A stretch of DNA of 64,000 nt from Neobacillus sp. PS3-34 (GTDB lineage Bacteria; Bacillota; Bacilli; Bacillales; Cytobacillaceae). Location: positions 806,001-870,000 of the forward strand of contig NZ_CP133267.1 in NCBI RefSeq assembly GCF_030915465.1, read 5' to 3'. This document shows, in pieces, positions 32,968 to 41,869 of this stretch; position 1 is the stretch's first letter; each line of letters starts with the position of its first letter. Made by a program: the position numbers and the translations under genes. The notes below the pieces were generated by a model, which was not told the DNA's origin, did no database searches, and saw only the letters and a program-made list of their open reading frames with translations.

Positions 32968-33157
32968 GTTGATTTCCGCTTCAGGATGCTCGCTTTCCGC
33001 GGGGTGGGCGGTGAGCCTCCTCGTCGCTAAAGCGACTGCGGGGTCTCACCCGTCCCACTGCTCCCGCAGGACGTTGAATTAGCTTCCTAGAATCAACACC
33101 GCACGAAGGAAATGCAATAGCATTTTCGAGGAGCTCGCACCTTCCGCTCCAATCAAC
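32968..33157. repeat. 190-bp GC-rich palindromic repeat element in the flhB-flhA gap
   Basis: The 351-bp gap between flhB and flhA holds this element and no gene. Its ends are an inverted GTTGATT (32968-32974 and 33151-33157). Inside, GGTGAG and CTCACC flank a TCGCTAAAGCGA centre, and GCGGGG/CCCGC arms extend the fold. Base composition is clearly richer in G+C than the surrounding operon. It resembles short dispersed palindromic repeats I associate with Bacillaceae genomes; I have not compared it to any database. Confidence 0.75.
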
Positions 33158-33227
33158 TTCTTTATCAACTATCTGATTCATTCTAAATAGCAACAAAGTT
33201 TACGAAAACAGCCTAATTTTATTTGTC

Positions 33228-34310
33228 TTAGATTTTGTTTTTTGTTCTATATACGAATGCAAGAATTTCGGCTACTGCTTTAAAAAATTCCTCCGGTATC
33301 GTATCACCGACTTCAGTCTGACCGAATAATGCTCTTGCCAAGGGACGATTCTCAACCGTAATGACATCATTTTCCTTAGCAATCATTTTTATTTTCTGCG
33401 CTAAGAAGTCCGCACCCTTCGCAACAACAAAAGGAGCATCCTGCTTGGTTTCGTCATATTTGATCGCAATGGCAAAATGGGTAGGATTTGTGATGACTAC
33501 GTCTGCCTTTGGTACTTCCTGCATCATTCTGCGCATTGCCATTTCCCGCTGTCTTTGCTTTATTTTGGACTTTATGAGCGGGTCGCCTTCTGTGTTCTTA
33601 TATTCATCCTTTATGTCCTGCTTTGACATTCGGATATTTTTTTCAAAATCATATTTTTGATAGAGGAAATCTAAAAGCGCCAAGAACAGCAATGCCCCTG
33701 AGGCATATAAACCCATATTGACTGTCAGGCTGGCAAGAGTAGCCAGGGCGGTTCCTACTGGCTTTTGGGCAAGGACAAGGATTTCATCCATTTTGTTCCA
33801 TAAAACAGAAAATGTGATGGCGCCGATGAAGCCAATTTTCAAAATCGATTTTACGAGTTCGACAATAGCCCGCATCGAAAAGATTCTTTTAAATCCGCTA
33901 ATTGGATTAATTTTTTCAAGCTTTGGCTGTATGGCCTCAGCAGAAAAGATAATCCCTACCTGAAAATAATTAGAAATAACGCCGCCAATAAGTGCAACCA
34001 GCATGATGGGACCAAGATATAGGGCCATTCCTTTCATAGTTGCGAGAAATAGAACCTGAACATTATTTTCAGTTAAATTCATTAATAAATCTTCCTGTAA
34101 TGAATGCCTGAATAATGAAAATATCCCATTCTTCAAGTAATTTCCTGCAAAAAGAAGAAAAAGGAAAACTGACAGCAGTACTACCGCAGTATTGATGTCC
34201 TGGCTCTTTGCGGCTTGTCCTTTCTTTCTTGCCTCCTGCCGTTTTTTCGGAGTTGCTTTTTCGGTTTTTTCACCTGCAAACAACTGCAAATTCAGCTTTA
34301 ACAAATACAT
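33228..34310 (-). CDS. flhB: flagellar export switch protein FlhB
   Basis: Export-gate component whose self-cleavage switches export from rod/hook to filament substrates. Four hydrophobic segments (about 30-50, 90-110, 145-165, 185-205) and a C-terminal cytosolic domain with the autocleavage motif NPTH (in VVITNPTHFAIAIKYDE, about residue 270). 360 aa is family length. Starts at the base before the fliR stop region, directly after fliR. Confidence 0.96.
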   Translation of the reverse strand: MYLLKLNLQLFAGEKTEKATPKKRQEARKKGQAAKSQDINTAVVLLSVFLFLLFAGNYLKNGIFSLFRHSLQEDLLMNLTENNVQVLFLATMKGMALYLGPIMLVALIGGVISNYFQVGIIFSAEAIQPKLEKINPISGFKRIFSMRAIVELVKSILKIGFIGAITFSVLWNKMDEILVLAQKPVGTALATLASLTVNMGLYASGALLFLALLDFLYQKYDFEKNIRMSKQDIKDEYKNTEGDPLIKSKIKQRQREMAMRRMMQEVPKADVVITNPTHFAIAIKYDETKQDAPFVVAKGADFLAQKIKMIAKENDVITVENRPLARALFGQTEVGDTIPEEFFKAVAEILAFVYRTKNKI

Positions 34311-35087
34311 TTATGAACCTCCAAGCAGTTCCATCATGCCACGCATTGTAGTCAGCATCGTTTCAACCAGATTGGAAACTGCCATGATCAAGACACCCAT
34401 TACAGCGATGATGACAATAAAACCTGCCAATGTTTTCACAGGAAGACCAACTACAAAGATATTCAGCTGTGGCACAGTTCTGGCGACAATCCCCAGAGCA
34501 ATGTCTACTAGAAAAAGGCTTCCTACAACCGGAATGGACATCTGCAAGGCCATCATAAACACGGAGCTAAATGATTTGACTACATATTCTGCAATGTTGG
34601 CGTTACCAAGATGAAGCCAGGGCTGATCAATTGGAATAAACCGATAACTGTAAAAAATACCATCAATTAAAAGGTGATGTCCGTTTATTGAAAGTAAAAG
34701 TAAAAGTCCCAAGGTATATAAATATTGTCCCAATAAAGGGCTCTGTGCTCCGGTTTGGGGATCGATAACGTTTGCGATCGCAAAACCCATTTGAAAATCG
34801 ATGAACCCACCGGCAATTTGGATAGCAGATAAAATCATATATGCAGCAAATCCAATCAGAAGGCCAACAAGCGCTTCCTTAATAATTAAAAGATAAAAAG
34901 CTCCGTTGACTTCCAAGGCTGGCGGATCAATCGCATAAAACATTATCCAGGCAAGGAAAAAACTAAGCCCGATTTTATGGGCAGCTGGTATTGTACGATA
35001 GGAAAACAGCGGCATCATCAGGAAAAAGGAAGATACTCTTACAAAGATTAATAAGAAGGCAGGGAAGTCAGGCAATAAATCATTCAT
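34311..35087 (-). CDS. fliR: flagellar export protein FliR
   Basis: Integral membrane component of the FliPQR export gate. 258 aa, mostly hydrophobic, with FARVSSFFLMMPLFS-like start (LIFVRVSSFFLMMPLFSYR), FIDFQMGFAIANVIDPQTGAQSPLLGQYLYTLGLLLLLSINGHH region and a PQLNIFVVGLPVK motif near residue 205. It lies 4 bp after fliQ and abuts flhB. Confidence 0.96.
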   Translation of the reverse strand: MNDLLPDFPAFLLIFVRVSSFFLMMPLFSYRTIPAAHKIGLSFFLAWIMFYAIDPPALEVNGAFYLLIIKEALVGLLIGFAAYMILSAIQIAGGFIDFQMGFAIANVIDPQTGAQSPLLGQYLYTLGLLLLLSINGHHLLIDGIFYSYRFIPIDQPWLHLGNANIAEYVVKSFSSVFMMALQMSIPVVGSLFLVDIALGIVARTVPQLNIFVVGLPVKTLAGFIVIIAVMGVLIMAVSNLVETMLTTMRGMMELLGGS

Positions 35088-35091
35088 ACAA

Positions 35092-35361
35092 TCATCCTAC
35101 AAATCTCGTTAAGTTTGAAAATATCTCATTCGCATATGACAGCATCCTGCTCAGCATCCATGGTCCAAAAAATACTATGCCTAGCATAACCGCAATTATT
35201 TTCGGTACGAAAGCAAGAGTCTGCTCTTGTATTTGTGTAGTTGCCTGGAAAATGCTGATAATAAGGCCAACGACAAGGGCTACGATCATAAGAGGTCCGC
35301 AAACCATTAAAACCGTATAGATTCCCCTTTCAGCTATCGAAACAACCATTTCTTCGCTCAT
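35092..35361 (-). CDS. fliQ: flagellar export protein FliQ
   Basis: Small two-helix membrane subunit of the export gate. 89 aa with two hydrophobic segments (about 14-38 and 50-75) and the family motif FQATTQIQEQTLAFVPKI between them. Between fliP (14 bp) and fliR (4 bp). Confidence 0.96.
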   Translation of the reverse strand: MSEEMVVSIAERGIYTVLMVCGPLMIVALVVGLIISIFQATTQIQEQTLAFVPKIIAVMLGIVFFGPWMLSRMLSYANEIFSNLTRFVG

Positions 35362-35375
35362 TTTCTTTCACCTGC

Positions 35376-36041
35376 TTAAAAGCTTTGTAATAAAGATTTA
35401 ACGACCAAGTACCATCCATCTACCAGGACAAACAGCAAAATTTTAAAGGGCAGCGATATCATAACTGGCGGCAGCATCATCATACCCATTGACATCAATA
35501 CACTGGCGACCACCATATCAATTACTAGAAAAGGAATAAAAATCATAAATCCGATTTGAAACGCAGTTTTGATTTCGCTAATGGCAAAGGCCGGTACTAA
35601 TGTAGTTAATGGAATTTCTTTAATTGAATTCGGTTTTTTAGCTTTCGTATAATCGAGAAACAAGGCCAGATCTTTTTGTCTTGTATGGGCGCTCATAAAA
35701 TCCTTTAAGGGAAGTGAAGCCCGGTCATAAGCTTGATTAAGCGTAATTTTTTCATTAAACAGCGGTGTCAATGCTTTATCATTTACCTGCTGGAATGTGG
35801 GGGCCATAATGAAAAAAGTTAAAAACAGGGAAAGACCTACAATAACTTGATTTGGCGGCATTTGTTGAGTTGCAAGCGCCGTTCTGACAAAGGAAAGAAC
35901 AATGATAATTCGAGTAAAACAAGTCATTAATATTAAAATGCTTGGAGCCAGAGAAAGTACTGTCAGAAGCAATAGAAGTTTTACTGAAGTCGATACATTC
36001 TCTGGTGAGCTGGTGCTGAAATAATCCATGAACTGATTCAT
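35376..36041 (-). CDS. fliP: flagellar export protein FliP
   Basis: Core of the FliP5Q4R1 export gate. ATG 36041 gives MNQFMDYFSTSSPENVS, matching relatives, and a 221-aa protein; the frame is open upstream to 36107 but that part lies in fliO. Motifs: LILMTCFTRIIIVLSFVRTAL, FLTFFIMAPTF, LVPAFAISEIKTAFQIGFMIFIPFLVIDMVVASVLMSMGMMMLPP. Its start overlaps the repaired fliO stop as ATGA. Confidence 0.96.
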   Translation of the reverse strand: MNQFMDYFSTSSPENVSTSVKLLLLLTVLSLAPSILILMTCFTRIIIVLSFVRTALATQQMPPNQVIVGLSLFLTFFIMAPTFQQVNDKALTPLFNEKITLNQAYDRASLPLKDFMSAHTRQKDLALFLDYTKAKKPNSIKEIPLTTLVPAFAISEIKTAFQIGFMIFIPFLVIDMVVASVLMSMGMMMLPPVMISLPFKILLFVLVDGWYLVVKSLLQSF

Positions 36042-36705
36042 CGTTTGTCTGGCCCTTCTTCTCCATTTCTTCAAATATCTTTTTTCTCCCATTTGATAGA
36101 TCATCAAGCTGTTTTTTCAGTAAAGAGGAAAAAGAAGAGCTTCCGCTGTCCTTTTTTGAATGACGGTTTCTTGTTCTTTCAATCATCTTTGTCACAATAT
36201 CGCTTGGCTGCACAAGCTGTTCCACTTTGCTGTTGTATTCATCAAGAATTTGCCTCTGCTCCTCTGGGTCGACTATTTCCTTTAACAGCTGGATGCTTTC
36301 ACTACCAACGCCTACAACGAGAACCTGATTAGCTACTTTTATAATTTGTACAGAACGGTTAGCTCCAAGGCTTGTTCCTCCGAGATTTTCAACGAGCTGT
36401 GAGCTTTTGTACGTTCTGCTTTTCTTGTTAATGAACTTTAGGAGAAAATAAAGCAGGGCAACCACAAATGCAAGTGCAAAAATCATCCGGATAAAATCCC
36501 AAAACGTAACACCAACAGTGGCTGCTTTTGTTGTTTCAGAACTCTGTTTTTGAGCCGCTGGTCCACTATCCTGACATTTTTCTTTATGTTCAATGCAATC
36601 CTTTACGCTGTTATTCATTGACTCTGCAAAGGCAGCGCGCTGCGTGCCCAGCAGAGCAATGAAAACAAGGAGAATTACTTTAATCCATTTTTGAGAATTC
36701 AACAA
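36038..36705 (-). CDS. fliO: flagellar protein FliO/FliZ (apparent frameshift at the C-terminus)
   Basis: Assembly helper of the FliPQR gate. A signal peptide-like start (VILLVFIALLGTQRAAFA), then a transmembrane segment (about residues 70-90, FALAFVVALLYFLLKFI) and the cytosolic FliO domain (VENLGGTSLGANRSVQIIKVANQVLVVGVG). At 36051-36055 the run in front of GGCC is one G short, so the uncorrected frame runs on into fliP to 35779. With the base restored it ends EKKGPDKR and its TGA overlaps the fliP ATG (222 aa; 219 in B. subtilis). Start is probably TTG. Confidence 0.88.
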
Positions 36706-36734
36706 GGTTCGACACCCTCTAATCTTTTGTTTCC

Positions 36735-37097
36735 TTAGCTTAATGTTTTAGATATTGCTTCAATAACGCGGTCCGCCTGGAATGGCTTTACAATAAAATC
36801 CTTTGCCCCTGCCTGAATGGCATCAATAACCATTGCCTGCTGTCCCATTGCAGAGCACATGATAACCTTTGCACTTGGATTTATTTTCTTGATTTCCTTT
36901 AACGCTGTAATCCCGTCCATTTCTGGCATAGTGATATCCATTGTAACAAGGTCAGGGTGCGTTTCCTTATATTTCTCAACCGCCTGAGCTCCATCAGCAG
37001 CCTCTCCGACTACTTCAAAACCATTTTTCGTTAAAATATCCTTAATCATCATTCTCATAAATGCTGCATCGTCTACGATAAGAATCTTGTGTGCCAT
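36735..37097 (-). CDS. cheY: chemotaxis response regulator CheY
   Basis: Single receiver domain; CheY-P binds FliM/FliY, and in Bacillus promotes running. 120 aa with ILIVDDAAFMRMMI (acidic pocket), phospho-Asp in VTMDITMPEMDG (about residue 54), MCSAMGQ (Thr/Ser switch position is Ser) and KPF near residue 104. Between fliY and fliO. Confidence 0.96.
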   Translation of the reverse strand: MAHKILIVDDAAFMRMMIKDILTKNGFEVVGEAADGAQAVEKYKETHPDLVTMDITMPEMDGITALKEIKKINPSAKVIMCSAMGQQAMVIDAIQAGAKDFIVKPFQADRVIEAISKTLS

Positions 37098-37121
37098 TTA
37101 TTCTTTTACCCCCAGGTTGAT

Positions 37122-38399
37122 TTAGCGTAATTTTTTTATTCTGTCGCTTTGGCTGATTATATCTGTAACACGTACTCCAAAGTTCTCATCAATAACAACA
37201 ACTTCCCCCTTGGCAATTAAACGGTTATTTACGAGTATATCAACAGGCTCACCAGCAAGCTTGTCCAGTTCAATGATAGACCCAGACGAGAGTTCCAATA
37301 TTTCTTTAACCGAACGTTTTGTTCTGCCAAGTTCCACTGTTACCTGCAAGGGAATATCAAGCAGCATGTTTAGGTTTTTCTGTTCTGGCTCCTGCTGCGG
37401 GTAAGGTTCAAAATTTGAAAATACCGCAGGCTGTATGTTCGGCTGGCTTCCTCCGTTAAAGGTCATGCCAAGATGCTGAGGCCCTGTTTGCTGAATTGGC
37501 TGCGGATGCTGCTGATAGTTAGGTGCCTGCTGCCACTGCTGCTGTGTTTCCCAAGTCTGCTGTTGGTTTTGCTGGTCATTGGAAAAGTAGCCATTTCCAT
37601 GTTGTGGCTCCATTGACTGTCCGCCCTGCATACTAGGATTATGCTGCTGAAATTCAGGCTCAATTGCTTTCACTTTTTCTGGGTCATGCTTCACAACTGC
37701 TTCTGCCTCTGGCTGGCTTGGATTCATTAATTCGGTTACAAGCCTTTTAGCAAATTCGAGCGGCAATAGCTGCATGATGGTTGAATCGATAAGCTGACCA
37801 ACCTTTAGGCGGAAAGAAATCTTTACGAATTTCTCATCCTTTGGTATTTGGTCTGTACCTTCCCCATGCTTCACATCCAAAATATTTATGGATGGAGGAG
37901 AAATATCTACCCTTTTATTAAATACTGTAGACATGGAGGTTGCAGCAGATCCCATCATCTGGTTCATTGCTTCCTGTACAGCACTTAGTTGGATTTCATC
38001 CATATGCTCGGAAGGATTTGTTCCGTCTCCGCCAAGCATTAAATCTACAATGATTGCAGCGTCACTTTGCCTGATTACAAGCAGATTAGTACCGGAAAAG
38101 CCTTCTGTATAATGGACCTGAATTCCAACATAAGGATGAGGGAATTCATCAGCAAGATATCGTTTGTCCACCACAGTGACAGTGGGCGTCGTGATTTCAA
38201 CCTTTTGATTTAACAAGGTCGATAACGCCGTCGCAGAGCTGCCAAAAGATATATTGCCAATTTCTCCTAGAGCATCTTTTTCTAAAGGAGACAAATACTC
38301 TATTTCCTCAAATTTTTCTTCCATTTCAAACGACTCGTCTTCCGTCCCGCGGAGCAAGGCATCTATTTCATCTTGAGAGAGCATTTCATCGCTCACCAT
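37122..38399 (-). CDS. fliY: flagellar switch / CheY-P phosphatase FliY
   Basis: C-ring protein combining a CheC-like phosphatase part with a FliN domain. N-terminal CheY-binding peptide (SQDEIDALLRG), two phosphatase-like helices (LGEIGNISFGSSATALS and VQEAMNQMMGSAATSMS), a long Gln/Pro-rich linker (about residues 225-325), and the C-terminal SpoA/FliN domain (NMLLDIPLQVTVELGRTKRSVKEILELSSGSIIELD). 425 aa, longer than the 378 of B. subtilis because of the linker. Its start overlaps the end of fliM. Confidence 0.95.
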   Translation of the reverse strand: MVSDEMLSQDEIDALLRGTEDESFEMEEKFEEIEYLSPLEKDALGEIGNISFGSSATALSTLLNQKVEITTPTVTVVDKRYLADEFPHPYVGIQVHYTEGFSGTNLLVIRQSDAAIIVDLMLGGDGTNPSEHMDEIQLSAVQEAMNQMMGSAATSMSTVFNKRVDISPPSINILDVKHGEGTDQIPKDEKFVKISFRLKVGQLIDSTIMQLLPLEFAKRLVTELMNPSQPEAEAVVKHDPEKVKAIEPEFQQHNPSMQGGQSMEPQHGNGYFSNDQQNQQQTWETQQQWQQAPNYQQHPQPIQQTGPQHLGMTFNGGSQPNIQPAVFSNFEPYPQQEPEQKNLNMLLDIPLQVTVELGRTKRSVKEILELSSGSIIELDKLAGEPVDILVNNRLIAKGEVVVIDENFGVRVTDIISQSDRIKKLR

Positions 38400-39387
38400 T
38401 GTCGTCTCCCCCTTTCAGTGTATCTAAAACCTGAATGGCCAATTTTTTATTTACTTTGCCTGGCTGTCCAATGAATTTAGGAATATCACCAATTTTTATC
38501 TGCAAAGGTTTTGATATTCCCTGATTCAGTTCTATTACATCCCCAATATCAAGCATCAGAAAATCCTGAATCGTTATATCGGCATTACCAAGTTCAACAC
38601 TTACCGAAACATCAGCGTTTTGTATTCTTTTTTCAAGAAGTGCTACTTCCTGCGGTTCTCTGTCCTTTTTTTCCGACTGCATCCAATAATGGACTGAAAG
38701 CTTTGGAATAATCGGTTCAAGAACCACGTGTGGAATGCAAATATTGATCATACCGCTTGTTTCTCCAATGATGGTATTCAAGGAAATGACCACGACCGTT
38801 TCATTCGGAGAAACCATTTGAAGAAATTGAGGATTTACTTCAAACTCCGTCATCATCGGATCGATATCAGCTAATGTACTCCATGCTTCCTTAAGGTTAT
38901 CAAAAGCACGTTCAAACATATTTGACATTATTTTTGTTTCAATCTCAGTTAAATTATCTACTTTATTGACACTCGTTCCTCTTCCTCCCAGCAGCCTGTC
39001 CAGCATGGCATAAGCAACGTTCGGATTCACTTCCATCAATATCCGCCCATCAAGAGGCATTACTTCAAAAACATTTAAGATGGTCATTTTCGGAATTGAC
39101 CGGATAAATTCCTCGTATGGAATTTGATCCGCTGAAGCTACCGAAATTTGCACATAATTTCGAAGCTGTGCTGAGAAATAGGTGGTTAACAGCCTCGCAA
39201 AGTTTTCGTGGATTCTTGTTAAACTTCGAATCTGGTCCTTAGAGAAACGCAGGGCACGTTTGAAATCATATACCCTTATTTTTTTCTCTGTCTGTTCCTT
39301 TTTTAGTTCATCTGCATCCATTTCTCCCGTCGACAGTGCCGAAAGCAGGGCGTCAATTTCACTTTGGGACAATACTTCTCCAGCCAT
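38386..39387 (-). CDS. fliM: flagellar motor switch protein FliM
   Basis: C-ring protein that receives CheY-P and sets rotation. The N-terminal CheY-binding motif VLSQSEIDALLSAL is followed by the CheC-like middle domain (VFEVMPLDGRILMEVNPNVAYAMLDRLLGGRG) and the FliN-like C-terminal domain (VELGNADITIQDFLMLDIGDVIELNQ). About 333 aa. ATG 39387 follows GGAGGTGAGG; the ATG at 39402 lies within or before that site. Confidence 0.96.
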   Translation of the reverse strand: MAGEVLSQSEIDALLSALSTGEMDADELKKEQTEKKIRVYDFKRALRFSKDQIRSLTRIHENFARLLTTYFSAQLRNYVQISVASADQIPYEEFIRSIPKMTILNVFEVMPLDGRILMEVNPNVAYAMLDRLLGGRGTSVNKVDNLTEIETKIMSNMFERAFDNLKEAWSTLADIDPMMTEFEVNPQFLQMVSPNETVVVISLNTIIGETSGMINICIPHVVLEPIIPKLSVHYWMQSEKKDREPQEVALLEKRIQNADVSVSVELGNADITIQDFLMLDIGDVIELNQGISKPLQIKIGDIPKFIGQPGKVNKKLAIQVLDTLKGGDDNGER

Positions 39388-39426
39388 CAGCCTCACCTCC
39401 ATATCGATAGTGATTTATGTATCATA

Positions 39427-39854
39427 TTATTGGAGAAGAGAATCCGTAATGTATACCTTGACCACTTTTCCATCCTGCATCAACTCGTTGATTTGGGTCT
39501 TCAGAGAATTTTCAAGCTCCTGTTTCCCTTCTTTTCCGCGGATATCCTCTGCTTTTTTTTCAGAAAGGTCCTGGATAATAAGATTCTTCACCTGAAAATC
39601 TCTTTTTTGTACTTCATCCTTCGCATCAGTACTGTCGGTCTGAATTTTAAAGGAAATTCTGATAAAATCATCGCTTGCGAGATTGGTAGTGAGTTGAGGG
39701 ATATCAACTGAGTTTTCCAGCACTTCATCTATCGTTGGCCCTTTTTATCCGCTGTATTATTCATTTTCATGATCACAACAGCCGCAACAGCACCAACTAG
39801 CATGATAGCAACCAGCATGATTAACATAATCATTACCAATTTATTTTTCTTCAT
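39427..39854 (-). CDS. fliL: flagellar basal body-associated protein FliL (one apparent frameshift)
   Basis: Single-pass stator-associated protein. ATG 39854 overlaps the end of swrD by 14 bases and gives MKKNKLVMIMLIM with a membrane segment to about residue 27. The frame is lost at 39737-39741, where the run before GGCC is one G short; repair gives DKKGPTIDEVLENSVDIPQLTTNLASDDFIRISFKIQTD and ends KVYITDSLLQ. 142 aa (140 in B. subtilis). Without repair only the 98-residue periplasmic part appears. Confidence 0.9.
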
Positions 39855-40065
39855 TATCTAATCCCTCCAACTGCTGGTGACCCAGAAGATTAACAGAACG
39901 ATAGAATTTTTCAACCATTGATACTGTTTCTTCTACAGATTCCTTCACGACATATTTATGCCCATTTGATAAGGAGATCGTTGTGTCAGGAAAGGATTCA
40001 ACCATTTCGATATAAAATGCATTTAACATAAAAGACTTTCCATTTAATCGTGTTACTTTTATCAC
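39841..40065 (-). CDS. swrD: FlbD/SwrD family protein
   Basis: Small protein of the FlbD family, called SwrD (YlzI) in B. subtilis, where it increases flagellar motor power. 74 aa with MIKVTRLNGKSFMLNAFYIEMVESFPDTTISLSNGHKYVVKE, the whole recognisable domain. It lies between flgE and fliL and overlaps the fliL start. Confidence 0.92.
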   Translation of the reverse strand: MIKVTRLNGKSFMLNAFYIEMVESFPDTTISLSNGHKYVVKESVEETVSMVEKFYRSVNLLGHQQLEGLDNEEK

Positions 40066-40115
40066 GGTTATATCAGGGCTAAAGGTGATACCTTTAACCC
40101 TGTCCCTCCCTTAAA

Positions 40116-41348
40116 TTAACGTTTTAAATTTACAAGTTCCTGCAGGATTTCATCTGAGGTTGTTATGATTTTCGTGTTAGCCTGGAAGCCGCGCTGAGCC
40201 GTGATCATTTCAGTGAATTCTTCAGAAAGGTCAACATTGGACATCTCCAGGGAACCTGAAGCAATCGTACCGCGGCCCTCCCCAGCGATATTGATATTGG
40301 CTGTGCCAGAATTCACCGATTCCTGGAAGGTGTTGCTCCCCGTTTTTGTAAGCCCTGATGGATTGCTGAATTTAGCAAGTGCCAGCTGGCCAAGGTTCAG
40401 TACAAGGCCATTTGAAAAAACACCATTTATTTCACCAGATGCGCCAATATTAAAGCTTTCAAGAGAGCCTTGAGTGTTACCATCCGGCTGCGCGGAAGCA
40501 TCCATGCTTCCTGGGTCTTTTGTTAATTCCTTGATTGGCAAGGTGATCGGAAGTAATTTTGAAACTCCTGTGCCGTCATTTATTTTTAATTGAACATTAA
40601 GATCAGCTGGCGGGTTATTAGGGTTGAATGCAGGAATGGTAACCGGTACTGAAACTAGATTCGCAGTTGGGGTTGCCGGGTTCACGGGCAAGGAATTGTC
40701 CAAAAATGAGAACGTCCATTTTCCAGCTGCTGCACCGCCATTTGCATCATCAGGCTGAATCTTCAAATCAAGTACATGGTCAACGCCCTTTTCATCCACC
40801 ACTTTAATTTGCTGAACAAGCGTTGAGCTTCCTTTTGCATCTGTTGGCAGATTGCCTTTCATCACTAGCTGCTTTGTCTGCTTTGCCGGTAATAGCGCGT
40901 TAACATTAACTGTTACGTCCGAAAGCACTCCATTTTTAAAGGACTGAACCTTCATTCCGTCTCCGTTTACAAGCGTTCCATTATCATCCAGGTACAAGTT
41001 GCCCGCGCGTGTATATAATTGTGCTTCACCCTGTTTGACCACAAAGTAGCCATCCCCAGTAACAGCAAGGTCCAGTGATCTGCCAGTTGTCTGAAGGCTC
41101 GATTGGGTTGTGATCGTATCGACTGATGCCATAGTAGATCCTAATCCTACCTGAATTGGGTTTCTTCCGCCCCGGTTATTCTGGGCAGCACTTGCTCCGG
41201 AAATCGTCTGGTTCATTGTATCCTTAAATGTCACCCGGCCCTTTTTAAAGCCGTATGTATTTACATTCGCAATATTGTTGCCAATTACATCTAATTTGGT
41301 TTGAAAGTTTTTCATTCCGCTGATTCCTGAATACATTGAACGAAGCAT
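40116..41348 (-). CDS. flgE: flagellar hook protein FlgE
   Basis: Forms the hook. N-terminal rod/hook motif MLRSMYSGISGMKNFQTKLDVIGNNIANVNTYGFKKGRVTF and C-terminal SNVDLSEEFTEMITAQRGFQANTKIITTSDEILQELVNLKR are the conserved D0 helices. 410 aa, against 264 in B. subtilis; the extra length is in the exposed middle (about residues 150-290), rich in Asn, Thr and Pro. Followed by swrD. Confidence 0.94.
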   Translation of the reverse strand: MLRSMYSGISGMKNFQTKLDVIGNNIANVNTYGFKKGRVTFKDTMNQTISGASAAQNNRGGRNPIQVGLGSTMASVDTITTQSSLQTTGRSLDLAVTGDGYFVVKQGEAQLYTRAGNLYLDDNGTLVNGDGMKVQSFKNGVLSDVTVNVNALLPAKQTKQLVMKGNLPTDAKGSSTLVQQIKVVDEKGVDHVLDLKIQPDDANGGAAAGKWTFSFLDNSLPVNPATPTANLVSVPVTIPAFNPNNPPADLNVQLKINDGTGVSKLLPITLPIKELTKDPGSMDASAQPDGNTQGSLESFNIGASGEINGVFSNGLVLNLGQLALAKFSNPSGLTKTGSNTFQESVNSGTANINIAGEGRGTIASGSLEMSNVDLSEEFTEMITAQRGFQANTKIITTSDEILQELVNLKR

Positions 41349-41461
41349 GATATATTCCCCTTTCTAATTTGAGCTGCATCTGTCATTCAGCAGCTGATGG
41401 CTTCCTTTTCCAGGTCCTGCGATTTTATTATCGTTAAACCAGTTAGTATCCATTAGTGAAA

Positions 41462-41851
41462 TTATGAATCTAACAGAATAGTTCCGTTGATATTCGTAAA
41501 TATTTGTGACGATGCTTCTTCCCTGTCCATCGCGGTAATGACCATATTGTTTTTCGCACTAACAATTAAGGCCGCCCCCTTTAAAAGGACAAGTGATTCA
41601 TTGACACCCATTTTTTTTGCCTTTGAAACCTTTTCTTCAATTTGTGTCCATTTTTCATCGCTAATTTCTATTTTCCGCTCAATAATTCGTTCCTTTGCAT
41701 GCTTGCTTAGTGCAAGATGGCCACTCTGCTGTATTGCTGTTTGCAAATGGACTGAAAAAGGCTTGCTTGTTTGCTGCTGAGCTTTAATCCCTTTATAAGG
41801 ATGCGTTCCAGCAGGTGGAGAAACGATTGGCCGAAAGATGGATTTTTCCAC
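41462..41851 (-). CDS. flagellar operon protein of the TIGR02530 type
   Basis: 129 aa. The core LSKHAKERIIERKIEISDEKWTQIEEKVSKAKKMGVNESLVLLKGAALIVSAKNNMVITAMDR matches what I know as the TIGR02530 flagellar operon family, found between flgD and flgE in many Firmicutes but missing from the B. subtilis operon. Function is unknown; position suggests hook-cap or hook assembly. No membrane segment. 18 bp after flgD. Confidence 0.8.
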   Translation of the reverse strand: MEKSIFRPIVSPPAGTHPYKGIKAQQQTSKPFSVHLQTAIQQSGHLALSKHAKERIIERKIEISDEKWTQIEEKVSKAKKMGVNESLVLLKGAALIVSAKNNMVITAMDREEASSQIFTNINGTILLDS

Positions 41852-41869
41852 TCCATCACTCCCTAACCA

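Noticed and set aside
32981..33196. A 71-residue frame in the flhB-flhA gap
   Set aside because: It is made of the palindromic repeat and has a composition unlike the neighbouring genes.
35779..36705. A 308-residue FliO with a novel C-terminal extension
   Set aside because: The extension is fliP read in the wrong frame after a base lost at GGCC; adding it back ends FliO at an ATGA overlap with fliP.
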